Source: Duganella dendranthematis
GTDB taxonomy: Bacteria > Pseudomonadota > Gammaproteobacteria > Burkholderiales > Burkholderiaceae_D
DNA: 64,000 bases
Assembly (NCBI RefSeq): GCF_012849375.1
Contig: NZ_CP051684.1
Span: 3,534,001-3,598,000 of the forward strand
Direction of reading: 5' to 3'
Part shown: positions 24,293 to 32,155 of the stretch, piece after piece
Layout of the letters: every line of letters begins with the position of its first letter
Position numbering within the stretch: position 1 is the stretch's first letter
Position numbers and translations under genes: made by a program
Notes under the pieces: generated by a model
What the model saw: only the letters and a program-made list of their open reading frames with translations
What the model was told of the DNA's origin: nothing
Database searches by the model: none

Positions 24293-26052
24293 TGCGCGGT
24301 CTTCTGCACCAGCGCGCTGCCGACGCCGTGGCGATGGCCTTCGCTGACCGCCGTTACCGTGCCGTCGGGATTGAACACCAGCGCGTTGGCGGCGCCGATT
24401 TCTTCCGGCGTCTTGCTCCAGTGCTGGCCGGTTTTCTCCAGCGCCTGCGCCTGCGCGCTGCCGGTGAAACCCGGCTCCACATCGGTCGCCATGCCATTGC
24501 GTTCTGACAGCCGCGGCGCGTTGACCGCGTCCGGCATGCTCATGCCCAGGTCGACGTAGTTGAAGATGGTTTGCAGCACGGTAGTGATGATGGTGGCGCC
24601 GCCCGGACTGCCGACCGAGAACGCCGGCTTGCCGTTCTTGAAGGCGATGGTCGGCGACATGCTGCTGCGCGGGCGCTTGCCGGCTTCCGGCACATTCGGC
24701 GCCGGACCGGAGAAATCGAAGTCGGTCATCTCGTTATTCAGCAGGAAGCCGTAGCCTGGCACCACGATGCCGCTGCCGCCCCACGATTCAATCGTGTAGG
24801 TGTAGGAGACGATGTTGCCTTCCTTGTCCGACACGGTCAGGTGGGTGGTGTGCGCGCCTTCCGCAATCAACTTGTTGGCGTTGGGCCGCAGCGGCACGCT
24901 GACGTCGTTCTGGAACGGATACGGATCGCCGGCCGGCGCCTGCACGCTGGCCTGCTCGGGATTGATCAGCTCACGGCGGCGCGCGGCGTAGTCCTTGCTC
25001 AGCAGGCCGGCCACCGGTGCGTCGATGAATTCGGGATCGGCGAGATAGGCGTTGCGGTCGGCGAAGGCCAGGCGGCTGGCTTCCAGGTACAGGTGTTCGG
25101 CCTTGGCGCGCGGCATGGCTTTGAGGTCGTAGCCTTCGAGGATATTCAGCGCCTCGGCCACCGCCACGCCGCCGCTGCTCGGCAGCGGCATGCCGTACAA
25201 ATCGTAGCCGCGATAGGTGCTGTGCACCGGCTGGCGCAGGCGCGCTTCGTAGTTGGACATGTCGGAGAGCGTCATCTTGCCGGCGCTGACTTGCTTGCCC
25301 GGCGCGGTGGCTGGGGCGTTGACTGCATCGACCACCGCGCGCGCCATTTTGCCGCTGTAGAAGGCCTTGACGCCGCCGGCGGCCAGTTCGCGATAGGCCT
25401 TGGCCAGATCTGGATTGCGCAGCGTGCTGCCGGCGGGCAGGGCTTTGCCGTTCTTCAGATACAGCGCTGCGGTGGCGGGGAACATGGCGAATTTGGCCTC
25501 GTTGCCCTCGATCAGATGCGAGAAATTGTCGCTGACCTTGAAGCCCGTGCTGGCGACATCGATGGCCGGCGCCAGCACCTGCTTGAACGACATCGAACCG
25601 TAGCGGTCCAGCGCTTCATGCCAGCCGCGCACCGTGCCCGGCACGCCGACCGACATGCCGCTGGCCACTACGGTGTCGAAGTCCAATTCCTTACCGTCCT
25701 TCTGAAACACGGTCGGCGTGAAACTGGCCGGCGCGGTTTCGCGGTGGTCGATGGTAATCACGCGCTTGTCCTTGGCCAGATAAATCACCATGAAGCCGCC
25801 GCCGCCGATGCCGCAGCTGAACGGATCGGTCACGCCCAGCGTGGCGGCCGCCGCCACCGTGGCGTCGATCGCATTGCCGCCCTGGTTGAGGATGGTGATG
25901 GCGGCTTGCGACGCCTGCTCGCTGATGGTGGCGACAGCGCCGCCAGTGCCGGTGGCCACCGGCGTTTTGGCGGCGGCCGGCAAGGCCAGGGAAACAATGA
26001 TGGAGGAAACGAGAACGGTACGGAAGGGACGGGCGCGGGACGAGAGGGTCAT
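24289..26052 (-). CDS. ggt: gamma-glutamyltransferase
   Basis: This encodes 587 residues with a leader (TVLVSSIIVSLALPAAA), so it should be periplasmic. The large-subunit half carries ASQAAITILNQGGNAIDATVAAA and FSCGIGGGGFMVIY. The autocatalytic cleavage site is AHTTHLTVSDKEGN, where the second Thr becomes the small-subunit N-terminal nucleophile. The small subunit has SYTYTIESWGGSGIV, SSMSPTI and SVGSPGGATI, the oxyanion glycines. It hydrolyses glutathione and other gamma-glutamyl compounds or transfers the glutamyl group. The start codon has no Shine-Dalgarno, and a 13-bp hairpin covers the junction with the small gene upstream 11 bases away. The two are probably cotranscribed. Confidence 0.92.
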   Translation of the reverse strand: MTLSSRARPFRTVLVSSIIVSLALPAAAKTPVATGTGGAVATISEQASQAAITILNQGGNAIDATVAAAATLGVTDPFSCGIGGGGFMVIYLAKDKRVITIDHRETAPASFTPTVFQKDGKELDFDTVVASGMSVGVPGTVRGWHEALDRYGSMSFKQVLAPAIDVASTGFKVSDNFSHLIEGNEAKFAMFPATAALYLKNGKALPAGSTLRNPDLAKAYRELAAGGVKAFYSGKMARAVVDAVNAPATAPGKQVSAGKMTLSDMSNYEARLRQPVHSTYRGYDLYGMPLPSSGGVAVAEALNILEGYDLKAMPRAKAEHLYLEASRLAFADRNAYLADPEFIDAPVAGLLSKDYAARRRELINPEQASVQAPAGDPYPFQNDVSVPLRPNANKLIAEGAHTTHLTVSDKEGNIVSYTYTIESWGGSGIVVPGYGFLLNNEMTDFDFSGPAPNVPEAGKRPRSSMSPTIAFKNGKPAFSVGSPGGATIITTVLQTIFNYVDLGMSMPDAVNAPRLSERNGMATDVEPGFTGSAQAQALEKTGQHWSKTPEEIGAANALVFNPDGTVTAVSEGHRHGVGSALVQKTAH

Positions 26053-26058
26053 GTGGGC

Positions 26059-26097
26059 AAGCTTTAAGGTGGGTTAATGTTGCTCACCTTTAAGCTT
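26059..26097 (-). other. hairpin spanning the stop of the upstream gene and the leader of ggt
   Basis: AAGCTTTAAGGTG (26059-26071) can pair with CACCTTTAAGCTT (26085-26097) with one mismatch in 13, leaving a 13-base loop. It overlaps the last codons of the putative lipoprotein gene and ends 6 bases before the ggt start codon. No T-run follows on either strand, so it is not a typical terminator. Confidence 0.6.
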
Positions 26098-26552
26098 ACC
26101 TGATAATCCGGCGGCGTCTCATTTTTCGCCGGCACCTGTTGCGGCTGGAACCCAGCCAGTGTGAAGGTCAAACCATTGCGCGTGACGCTCGGCGTGCCGT
26201 TGGGCATGTTGTCGGACAGGACGAAGTTGCTGGCGCTGCCGTCCGGCTGCAGCAGCGCAAAGCTGAAGCTGATGTAGCCCGCCCAGACGCACACCGCGCC
26301 TGGGTGGCAGCGGCTGTCGTTGACACGTTCCAGTCGCACCACCGGCGCGCTGGCGGCGATGCTGGCGCTGGGATTGGCGACAGCGGCGCCGGTGATGGTC
26401 GCGCTGGCGCCCTGGCGCAGCACATAGACGGTGGTGAAATGCGCAGGCGCGGCAAGGGCGCGGCTGTTAGCGGCGCCGCAGGCGTACAGGGTGGCCATGA
26501 TCGCGGCCAGCAATGGCAGCACGATCAGTTGACGAAATATAGTTGTTTTCAT
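26064..26552 (-). CDS. hypothetical exported protein, probable lipoprotein
   Basis: This encodes 162 residues from ATG 26552, preceded by AGAGGT. The leader MKTTIFRQLIVLPLLAAIMA is followed by TLYACGA, a possible lipobox with Cys near residue 25. The mature part is a small beta-rich domain with two further Cys in NDSRCHPGAVCVWAGY. That segment occurs in small exported proteins of unknown function in proteobacteria, and the two Cys probably form a disulfide. It lies 11 bases upstream of ggt on the same strand. Function unknown; an envelope location is inferred from the leader. Confidence 0.65.
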   Translation of the reverse strand: MKTTIFRQLIVLPLLAAIMATLYACGAANSRALAAPAHFTTVYVLRQGASATITGAAVANPSASIAASAPVVRLERVNDSRCHPGAVCVWAGYISFSFALLQPDGSASNFVLSDNMPNGTPSVTRNGLTFTLAGFQPQQVPAKNETPPDYQVSLKVSNINPP

Positions 26553-26648
26553 GGTAGACCTCTTGCTCAATTGAAGGCAAGCTTAGCAAAAAGACCATGA
26601 GCGTGGCGCACGAACGGCACGAGGTCAGCGCTAGCTCAAGGAGGCGCC

Positions 26649-26682
26649 AAAAAAAGTGCCGCGCGGCGCGAACGCCGGCGGC
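26649..26682 (-). terminator. rho-independent terminator of rpoH
   Basis: On the minus strand a GC-rich stem of about ten pairs (26682-26673 with 26668-26658) with a TTCG loop is followed by AC and seven T (26655-26649). It sits 25 bases after the rpoH stop. Confidence 0.8.
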
Positions 26683-26706
26683 AGCTGGGGAGACTACTGT
26701 GCGGGC

Positions 26707-27594
26707 TTAGACGTAAGCAGCCAGCGCACCTTTCATTTTTTTCAGCGCAGCGGCTTCGATCTGGCGGATGCGTTCGGCCGATACACCGAACTCCGCAGCC
26801 AAAGTGTGCAGCGTGGCGCCGGAACCGTCGTCGTTCGCCAGCCAGCGGGACTCGATGATGCGGCGCGAACGGGCGTCCAGCTTGCCCAGCGCTTCTTCCA
26901 GTCCTTCCGATTGCAGACGCGTCACCTGTTCCGCTTCCAGCACGCGGGTCGGCTCGGAGGCTTCCGACGACAGGTAGGCGATTGGCGCGAACTTGTCATC
27001 TTCATCATCGGTCGGCGATTCCAGCGCGATGTCACGGCCGCTCAGGCGCGTTTCCATTTCGATCACTTCCTCGCGCTTGACGTCCAGCGTCTTGGCCAGT
27101 TGATCGATCTGGGCAGGCGTCATCGCATCCAGGCCGGTCTTGTGGCTGCGCAGGTTGAAGAACAGCTTGCGCTGGGCCTTGGTGGTCGCTACTTTGACCA
27201 GACGCCAGTTCTTCAAAATGTATTCATGCATCTCGGCCTTGATCCAGTGCATGGCGTACGACACCAGACGCACACCCTGATCCGGGTCGAAACGTTTGAC
27301 CGCTTTCATCAGGCCGATATTGCCTTCCTGGATCAGGTCGCCATGCGGCAGGCCATAACCCAGGTAGCCACGGGCGATCGATACCACCAGGCGCAGGTGG
27401 GACATCACCAGCCGTTCGGCGGCGCCGAGGTCAGCCTGGTCTTTGAGGCGTTTAGCCAGCGAAATCTCTTCGTCATGCGTCAGCATCGGCAGGCGATTGA
27501 CAGCCGAAATGTAAGCATCCAGGTTACCCAGGTTGCCACTAAACCCGAGTCCCAGAGCACTGTTTTTGGCAGGTACCACGGACATCATAGTCAT
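26707..27594 (-). CDS. rpoH: RNA polymerase heat-shock sigma factor (sigma-32)
   Basis: This encodes 295 residues from ATG 27594, preceded by AAGGA at 8 bases. An upstream in-frame start would add 12 residues not typical of the family. Region 2 contains LRLVVSIARGYLGYGLPHGDLIQEGNIGL (core binding) and RLVSYAMHWIKAEM (-10 recognition). The RpoH box QRKLFFNLR is at residues 141-149 and separates this factor from RpoD and RpoS. The C-terminal region 4 helix-turn-helix is TLHTLAAEFGVSAERIRQIE. It directs transcription of chaperone and protease genes. Its own promoter is covered by a CIRCE element, so HrcA control is expected in addition to any protein-level regulation. Confidence 0.95.
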   Translation of the reverse strand: MTMMSVVPAKNSALGLGFSGNLGNLDAYISAVNRLPMLTHDEEISLAKRLKDQADLGAAERLVMSHLRLVVSIARGYLGYGLPHGDLIQEGNIGLMKAVKRFDPDQGVRLVSYAMHWIKAEMHEYILKNWRLVKVATTKAQRKLFFNLRSHKTGLDAMTPAQIDQLAKTLDVKREEVIEMETRLSGRDIALESPTDDEDDKFAPIAYLSSEASEPTRVLEAEQVTRLQSEGLEEALGKLDARSRRIIESRWLANDDGSGATLHTLAAEFGVSAERIRQIEAAALKKMKGALAAYV

Positions 27595-27650
27595 TTTCGT
27601 TTCCTTCGCTTGAATACTGCTTGAGAGCACTTATGTACTCTGATGGACAT

Positions 27651-27680
27651 ATATTAGCACTCTCTATCGATGAGTGCCAA
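27651..27680 (-). promoter_or_regulatory. CIRCE element (HrcA operator) covering the rpoH promoter
   Basis: The plus-strand sequence is TTAGCACTC (27654-27662), 9 bases, GAGTGCCAA (27672-27680). This is the CIRCE consensus TTAGCACTC-N9-GAGTGCTAA with one mismatch. On the minus strand the same bases give a -35 TTGGCA (27680-27675) and a -10 TAATAT (27656-27651) separated by 18, pointing to rpoH. The operator and core promoter therefore coincide, and HrcA binding would block rpoH transcription. Confidence 0.88.
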
Positions 27681-27715
27681 TCACCCAAAATAAATGGGCC
27701 TGATAGTAGAACACT

Positions 27716-27730
27716 ATCGGGAGTCCCGAT
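27716..27730. repeat. 15-base perfect palindrome between ftsX and rpoH
   Basis: ATCGGGA-G-TCCCGAT lies 36 bases beyond the rpoH -35 and 107 bases after the ftsX stop. It could be a hairpin at the end of the ftsX transcript (no T-run seen) or a binding site. No function can be assigned. Confidence 0.4.
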
Positions 27731-27837
27731 GTGTTTAGAATGCGCGATGGATCTTAGGGCGGGCTTAATGATGGAAAACATCCTAAGCCTGGGGGATGGC
27801 GCGTTCCGTGCGCGGACGCACGAAACGGCTGGGGATG

Positions 27838-28758
27838 TCAGTTAAGGCGGGCGGTGTGGCGCTTGACCGAGAGGCGGGCGGCGATCAGGCCGAGCGTGGC
27901 AGACAGGGCCAGCAGGGCCGCCATGGCCGCCGGCGGCAGCGGCGCCAGTTGAAACTCGGATGCGTACAACCTTGCAAATTCAGCAATCGCGGTGTTCAGT
28001 GGCCGCAATGCCGCCGTCACGGCGCCCAGCGCCAGTGCGCCCGCGCCCAGGCCCAGCAGCGCGCCGGTGTAGTAGAAGGGGCGGTGGATGAAGCTGTCGG
28101 TGGCGCCGATCAGCTTGGACACCAGGATTTCCTCGCGCTGGGTCAGCACCTGCAGGCGGATGGTGTTGAAGATCACCGCCACCACCACCGTGCCCAAGGT
28201 GGCCGCCAGCAGCAGCAGCGCCAGGCGCAGGATGTTGATCAGCGCGGCCAGGCGCTTGACCCAAGCCGAGTCGACCTGCACGGTATCGACACCCGGCAGC
28301 GCGCGGATCTGCTCGGCCAACTGGTCGACGTCGCCACCGGCCTGGGCGTTGCGGAAGGCGTCCAGCTTCAGCACGTAGCTGTCCGGCAGCGGGTTGTCGC
28401 CGAGCGTGGCCAGTACATCGGCCAGGCCGTTCTTGTCTTTCAGGTTATCCAGCGCTTTTTCGCGTGGCGTGAAGACGATTTTGGCCTGCTTGTCCTTGAC
28501 GGTCTGGCGCAGCTGCACGGCCAGCGCTTCGGCCTGGTCGCGCGGCGTGTCCTGCTTCAGGAAGACGCTGATTTCCGGATCGACCGACAGCGTTTCCGAC
28601 ATCGGCCGCACATTGTCCAGCAGCGTCACGCCCATGAAGGGCAGGGCCAGCGCGATCGCCACGACTAATATATTGAACAGGAAGCTGCCCGGCGAACGGC
28701 GCAGGTGTACCAGCGCGGCGGATAAGGCATAGCGGTGTTGGCGGAACCAGTAGGTCAT
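27838..28758 (-). CDS. ftsX: cell-division ABC transporter-like permease FtsX
   Basis: This encodes 306 residues. There is a cytoplasmic N-tail and a first membrane segment (LFNILVVAIALALPFMGVTLL). A periplasmic domain of about 130 residues follows (VDPEISVFLKQD to the LPGVDTVQVDSAWVKRL region), then three more membrane segments. FtsX couples FtsE ATP hydrolysis to periplasmic amidase activation at the septum. The start overlaps the ftsE stop by 4 bases, and both lie downstream of ftsY in the conserved ftsY-ftsE-ftsX order. Confidence 0.93.
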   Translation of the reverse strand: MTYWFRQHRYALSAALVHLRRSPGSFLFNILVVAIALALPFMGVTLLDNVRPMSETLSVDPEISVFLKQDTPRDQAEALAVQLRQTVKDKQAKIVFTPREKALDNLKDKNGLADVLATLGDNPLPDSYVLKLDAFRNAQAGGDVDQLAEQIRALPGVDTVQVDSAWVKRLAALINILRLALLLLAATLGTVVVAVIFNTIRLQVLTQREEILVSKLIGATDSFIHRPFYYTGALLGLGAGALALGAVTAALRPLNTAIAEFARLYASEFQLAPLPPAAMAALLALSATLGLIAARLSVKRHTARLN

Positions 28759-29411
28759 GCTGCTTCTCCCACCTGGCCACGGTTGAGGTGGATGACGCGC
28801 GCGGCGGCATCCAGCATCTGTTCGTCGTGGCTGGAGATCAGGCAGGTGACGCCGACCGAATTGAAGGCTTTCAGCGCATCCAGCACTTTGTTGGCGCTGG
28901 CGCGGTCAAGATTGGCGGTTGGTTCGTCGGCCAAGATCACTTGCGGCCGGTTGACAATGGCGCGCGCGATCGATACCCGTTGCTGCTCGCCGCCGGACAG
29001 GGCCAGCGGCTGGGCATTGGCGCGGTCGCCGAGGCCGACTTTATCGAGGGCGGCGCGGGCGCGCTGCTCGGCCTGCGTGTGGGAGGCGCCGGTCACCAGC
29101 AACGGCAGCATGACGTTGGCCAGCACGGTGCGGTCGGTCAGCAGCCGCTGTTGTTGAAAGATCAAACCCAAGTTGCGGCGCAGGAAGGGCACGGCCACCG
29201 GCTTGATGCGGCTGATGTCCTGGCCGTTGACGATGACCTGGCCGGAAGTCGGCCGCTCCATGGCGGCGATCATTTTCATCAGGGTGGATTTGCCAGCGCC
29301 GGAAGGGCCGGCCAGGAAAACCAGTTCGCCTTTTTCCACCGTGAAGGAGATGTCGCGTAGCGCCATGACATCGGTGGAGTATTGTTTAGAGACGTTCCGG
29401 AATTCGATCAT
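28755..29411 (-). CDS. ftsE: cell-division ATP-binding protein FtsE
   Basis: This encodes 218 residues from ATG 29411 (MIEFRNVSKQYS), matching the usual FtsE N-terminus. An in-frame TTG at 29438 overlapping the ftsY stop would add nine residues and seems less likely. Walker A is LAGPSGAGKSTLMKMI, the signature is ALSGGEQQRVSIARAI, Walker B is VILADEPTANLD, and the H-loop is CLISSHD. It forms the divisome ABC complex with FtsX. There is no obvious Shine-Dalgarno, so coupling with ftsY (stop 20 bases upstream) may help translation. Confidence 0.95.
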   Translation of the reverse strand: MIEFRNVSKQYSTDVMALRDISFTVEKGELVFLAGPSGAGKSTLMKMIAAMERPTSGQVIVNGQDISRIKPVAVPFLRRNLGLIFQQQRLLTDRTVLANVMLPLLVTGASHTQAEQRARAALDKVGLGDRANAQPLALSGGEQQRVSIARAIVNRPQVILADEPTANLDRASANKVLDALKAFNSVGVTCLISSHDEQMLDAAARVIHLNRGQVGEAA

Positions 29412-29430
29412 AGAGGTCTGGTGAGTAGGA

Positions 29431-30474
29431 TTAGCCAAGCAGTGCTTCTACAAATTCGGCAGCCACAAACGGCTGCAAGTCTTCAATCTTCTCGCCCACG
29501 CCGATGAAGTACACCGGCACCGGACGCACGCGCGCAATCGCGGCCAGCACGCCGCCCTTGGCGGTGCCGTCCAGCTTGGTGATCACCAGGCCGGTCAGCT
29601 TGAGGGCGTCGTCGAAGGCCTTCACCTGCGCCAGCGCATTTTGCCCGGTATTGCCGTCGATCACCAGCAGAGTTTCGTGCGGTGCGCCGTCCATACCCTT
29701 GCCGAGCACGCGCTGGACTTTTTTCAGCTCTTCCATCAGGTGCAGCTGGGTCGGCAGGCGGCCGGCGGTGTCGATCATGACCACGTCCATGCCCTTGGCT
29801 TTGCCGGACTGCACGGCGTCGAACGACACGGCGGCCGGATCGCCCGAGGCTTGCGAGATCACGGTGATGTTGTTGCGCTGGCCCCAGACCATCAGTTGCT
29901 CGCGGGCGGCGGCGCGGAAGGTGTCGCCGGCGGCCAGCAGCACCGACTGGCCGTGCGTCTGCATGTGCTTGGCCAGCTTGCCGATGGTGGTGGTCTTGCC
30001 GGCGCCGTTGACGCCGGAGATCATCATCACGGTCGGCGTGTGGCGGCCCAGCACGAACGGGCGCTCCAGCGGCGTCAGCAATTCGATCAGCAGCTGTTTC
30101 AGCGCGGCCTTGACGGCGGCGGCGTCCAGCAGCTTGTCTTCCTTGACTTTGCGTTTGAGTTCGGTGAGCAGGTATTCGGTGGCGTCGACGCCGGCGTCGG
30201 ACATCAGCAGCGCCGCTTCCAGCTCGTCGTACAGGTCGTCGTCGATCTTGGCGCCGATGAACAGCACCGACAGGTTGTTGGAGGTTTTGGACAGGCCGGC
30301 TTTCAGGCGCGCCATCCACGATTGTTTACGTTCCGCCGGCTCTTCGATCGGCAGCAGGTCGGGAACGTCGGGCGTAACGGCGGCGGGAGTGGTCGCGGAA
30401 ACCACGGCCGGGGCGGCGACAGGCGCCACAGGCGCTTCGGGAGCGACAGGTTTTTTCTTGAAGAAGCTGAACAT
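29431..30474 (-). CDS. ftsY: signal recognition particle receptor FtsY
   Basis: This encodes 347 residues. A short Pro/Ala/Val-rich A domain (about 1-45, starting MFSFFKKKP) precedes the NG GTPase domain. Motifs are GVNGAGKTTTIGKLA (G1), VVMIDTAGRLPTQ (G3), TKLDGTAKGG (G4) and the closing FIGVGEKIEDLQPF. It docks SRP-ribosome complexes at the inner membrane for co-translational insertion. The A domain is much shorter than in Escherichia coli, which is common in beta-proteobacteria. It is first in the ftsY-ftsE-ftsX operon. Confidence 0.95.
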   Translation of the reverse strand: MFSFFKKKPVAPEAPVAPVAAPAVVSATTPAAVTPDVPDLLPIEEPAERKQSWMARLKAGLSKTSNNLSVLFIGAKIDDDLYDELEAALLMSDAGVDATEYLLTELKRKVKEDKLLDAAAVKAALKQLLIELLTPLERPFVLGRHTPTVMMISGVNGAGKTTTIGKLAKHMQTHGQSVLLAAGDTFRAAAREQLMVWGQRNNITVISQASGDPAAVSFDAVQSGKAKGMDVVMIDTAGRLPTQLHLMEELKKVQRVLGKGMDGAPHETLLVIDGNTGQNALAQVKAFDDALKLTGLVITKLDGTAKGGVLAAIARVRPVPVYFIGVGEKIEDLQPFVAAEFVEALLG

Positions 30475-30552
30475 GGATATGTAAATGGGGTGCTGGCCAG
30501 CACGGGAATTTGCCTATTTTACCAGAGCGCCACCCCGCACAGCCAAAGCACA

Positions 30553-30580
30553 GGGGTCTGACCCGTACGGGTCAGACCCC
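30553..30580. repeat. 28-base perfect palindrome, REP-like intergenic element
   Basis: Fourteen bases starting GGGGTCTGACCC are followed by their exact reverse complement, centred on GTAC. The element sits in the 129-base gap between ftsY and the MerR-type gene, 23 bases after the latter's stop. There is no T-run, so it is not a standard terminator. The core GGGTCAGACCC resembles palindromes I recall as frequent between genes in Oxalobacteraceae (REP-like), which needs a genome-wide count to confirm. Confidence 0.65.
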
Positions 30581-30603
30581 GCGACGGATCGGAGTGCGGG
30601 GTA

Positions 30604-31551
30604 CTAGCCAGCCGCCAAGATTGCGGCACGCGCGCGCCATTCGGCAATCGCGCCGGCCAGACCCGCCAGATCAAACACTCGCACATAGGGCGGCCGGCGC
30701 TTTTTTAGCGCCGTATTGCCGCCACCCGCCCACAGGTCGGCGCAACCGGCCAGCCGGGTATGCAACTCAGCCAAGCCATCCAGCGCCTGACGCGGATTCA
30801 TCGCCACCGAGAACGACAGCGCAATGATGTCCACCCGTTGCGCGCGCGCCGCTTCCACGATATCGAGCAGCGGCGTCTGCACGCCCAGCGAAATGCAATG
30901 CGCGCCTTCGGCCACGCACATGGCTTCGGCCATCAGCAAGCCCAGGCCGTGACGCTCCTGCGGTAAGGTTGTCAGCAAAATGCGCGGTGCGCTCAAGTTG
31001 CCGTGATTGGCCGGCGGCATGGCAAAGATCGCGCTGCGCATTACCACCGTCAGCGACTCTGTATATAAGTGTTCTTCAAACGTCGCCAACTGGCCGCTGG
31101 CCCAGGCTTCGCCGATCAGCGTCGTCAGCGGCGCCACCAGTTCGATGACGAAACGCTTCAGCCCCATCATCAGCAGCGCCTGGGACAGTCGGCGGCGCAG
31201 CTCCTCCATCTGATGGCTCTTGCATAAATCCAGGTAGCTTTGCAATTCCGGCGCCGGCGCCGGCGGCGTGTCGCCCTGGCCGCTGGCCTTGCCGGTTAAC
31301 GCCTGCAATTCGTCGGTGCTGTACTGAATCACCTTGCCGGGGCGGAAGCCCAGGTCGAGCAGGCGCTTGACCAGACGCAGCTTTTGCACTTGTTCGATGG
31401 GATAGACCCGCTCGCCATTGGGATCGCGCAGCGGTTGCGGGAAGTCGTAGCGGCGTTCCCAGACGCGCAGGGTTTCCTTGGCGACGCCGGTATCGCGTTC
31501 GACGTCGCTAATGCTGCTGGGTACGAGTTGTGGGGTAACTTTATTAGTCAT
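30604..31551 (-). CDS. CarH/LitR-like MerR regulator with B12-binding domain (possible photoreceptor)
   Basis: This encodes 315 residues. Residues 12-75 form a MerR helix-turn-helix (SISDVERDTGVAKETLRVWERRYDF with NGERVY). Residues of about 100-180 form the four-helix cap. It carries W150-x9-E160-H161, the W-x9-EH signature of CarA/CarH light sensors, in which the His is the upper axial ligand of adenosylcobalamin. The cobalamin-binding fold follows, with ERHGLG (199-204), where His 201 matches the lower-ligand His of the DxHxxG motif and Asp is replaced by Glu. A SLGV segment and AGGGN complete the fold. It probably represses genes in the dark as an AdoCbl tetramer. A dyad lies about 105-130 bases upstream of its start. 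No carotenoid or photolyase gene is in the window, so its targets are unknown. Confidence 0.87.
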   Translation of the reverse strand: MTNKVTPQLVPSSISDVERDTGVAKETLRVWERRYDFPQPLRDPNGERVYPIEQVQKLRLVKRLLDLGFRPGKVIQYSTDELQALTGKASGQGDTPPAPAPELQSYLDLCKSHQMEELRRRLSQALLMMGLKRFVIELVAPLTTLIGEAWASGQLATFEEHLYTESLTVVMRSAIFAMPPANHGNLSAPRILLTTLPQERHGLGLLMAEAMCVAEGAHCISLGVQTPLLDIVEAARAQRVDIIALSFSVAMNPRQALDGLAELHTRLAGCADLWAGGGNTALKKRRPPYVRVFDLAGLAGAIAEWRARAAILAAG

Positions 31552-32099
31552 CAGATATAGGCAAGCTGCACGGGGGCGGGGTGCGCTTTGGCATTTTACC
31601 TGCGTTTTTGATGAGAACGGGCGGCAAAATTGCCAGTAAGTGAATCCATTTCATGCACCAAAATTGTGCGTTGGTGCAAAAAACTGCACCGATATGTCTC
31701 CTGAATACAACAGGTAGCAATTTCTTACAATTCGGTAACGTCATGCAACTTCCTGCGCTTTTTACAAAATTTACTACACAAATAAAGCTGTAATACTAGG
31801 AGCAAAGTTGGTTTGTGGCCTATTTTGCTTGAGAAAACCGCCGAACAAAGTCAGGGATTGTTAGCTTATTACCATTTGGTAGAGAGGAGTGTGCAGGGGG
31901 TTCAGTATAAAATAGCGTCAGAAATAGCAATGTGGCTATTTTTACTTGGTCCGACGAAGAAGTGGTACACACCGTGTTCATCGTGCGGAAAACCTGGCCT
32001 GTTTCGCTTGATCGGCAGGAAATATTGCGATGCGGTAAAATGCCGCTGCTTTGAAAAACAGACAAGTATGCAGACGATTCAGTATGAATGGTTTTACAC
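31552..32099. other. AT-rich intergenic region without a supported gene
   Basis: This region is 548 bases long and markedly lower in GC than the flanks. Its left part holds the dyad listed separately. A 97-codon plus-strand frame from TTG 31813 has no ribosome binding site and no recognisable domain, though it encodes a CSSCG...KCRC cluster. Nothing else is supported. The low GC may reflect regulatory DNA for the MerR-type gene on one side and the porin gene on the other. Confidence 0.5.
31654..31678 (-). promoter_or_regulatory. inverted repeat upstream of the CarH-like gene, candidate operator
   Basis: TGCACCAA (31654-31661) and TTGGTGCA (31671-31678) form a perfect 8-bp dyad with a 9-base spacer, and a further TGCACC half-site lies at 31685. 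On the minus strand TTGCAC and CATGAA, separated by about 18 bases, could be promoter elements overlapping the dyad, as is usual for MerR-family control. Confidence 0.5.
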
Positions 32100-32155
32100 T
32101 TGTTGAAGTTTCTTGGCATCAGTATAGTGCCGCCTCCGGCGCCCCATGAGGGCGC
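32100..32155 (+). promoter_or_regulatory. probable porin promoter and leader hairpin
   Basis: TTGTTG (32100-32105), 17 bases, TATAGT (32123-32128) forms a plausible sigma-70 promoter. Transcription would start near 32135 and leave a leader of about 195 bases before the porin ATG. The leader opens with a hairpin of six GC pairs (GCGCCC 32139-32144 with GGGCGC 32150-32155). Confidence 0.45.

Noticed and set aside
31813..32106. A 97-codon plus-strand frame with a CSSCG...KCRC cysteine cluster
   Set aside because: It begins with TTG, has no ribosome site, lies in AT-rich DNA where long frames are less expected to be coding, and shows no domain. The Cys spacing does not match a standard zinc ribbon.
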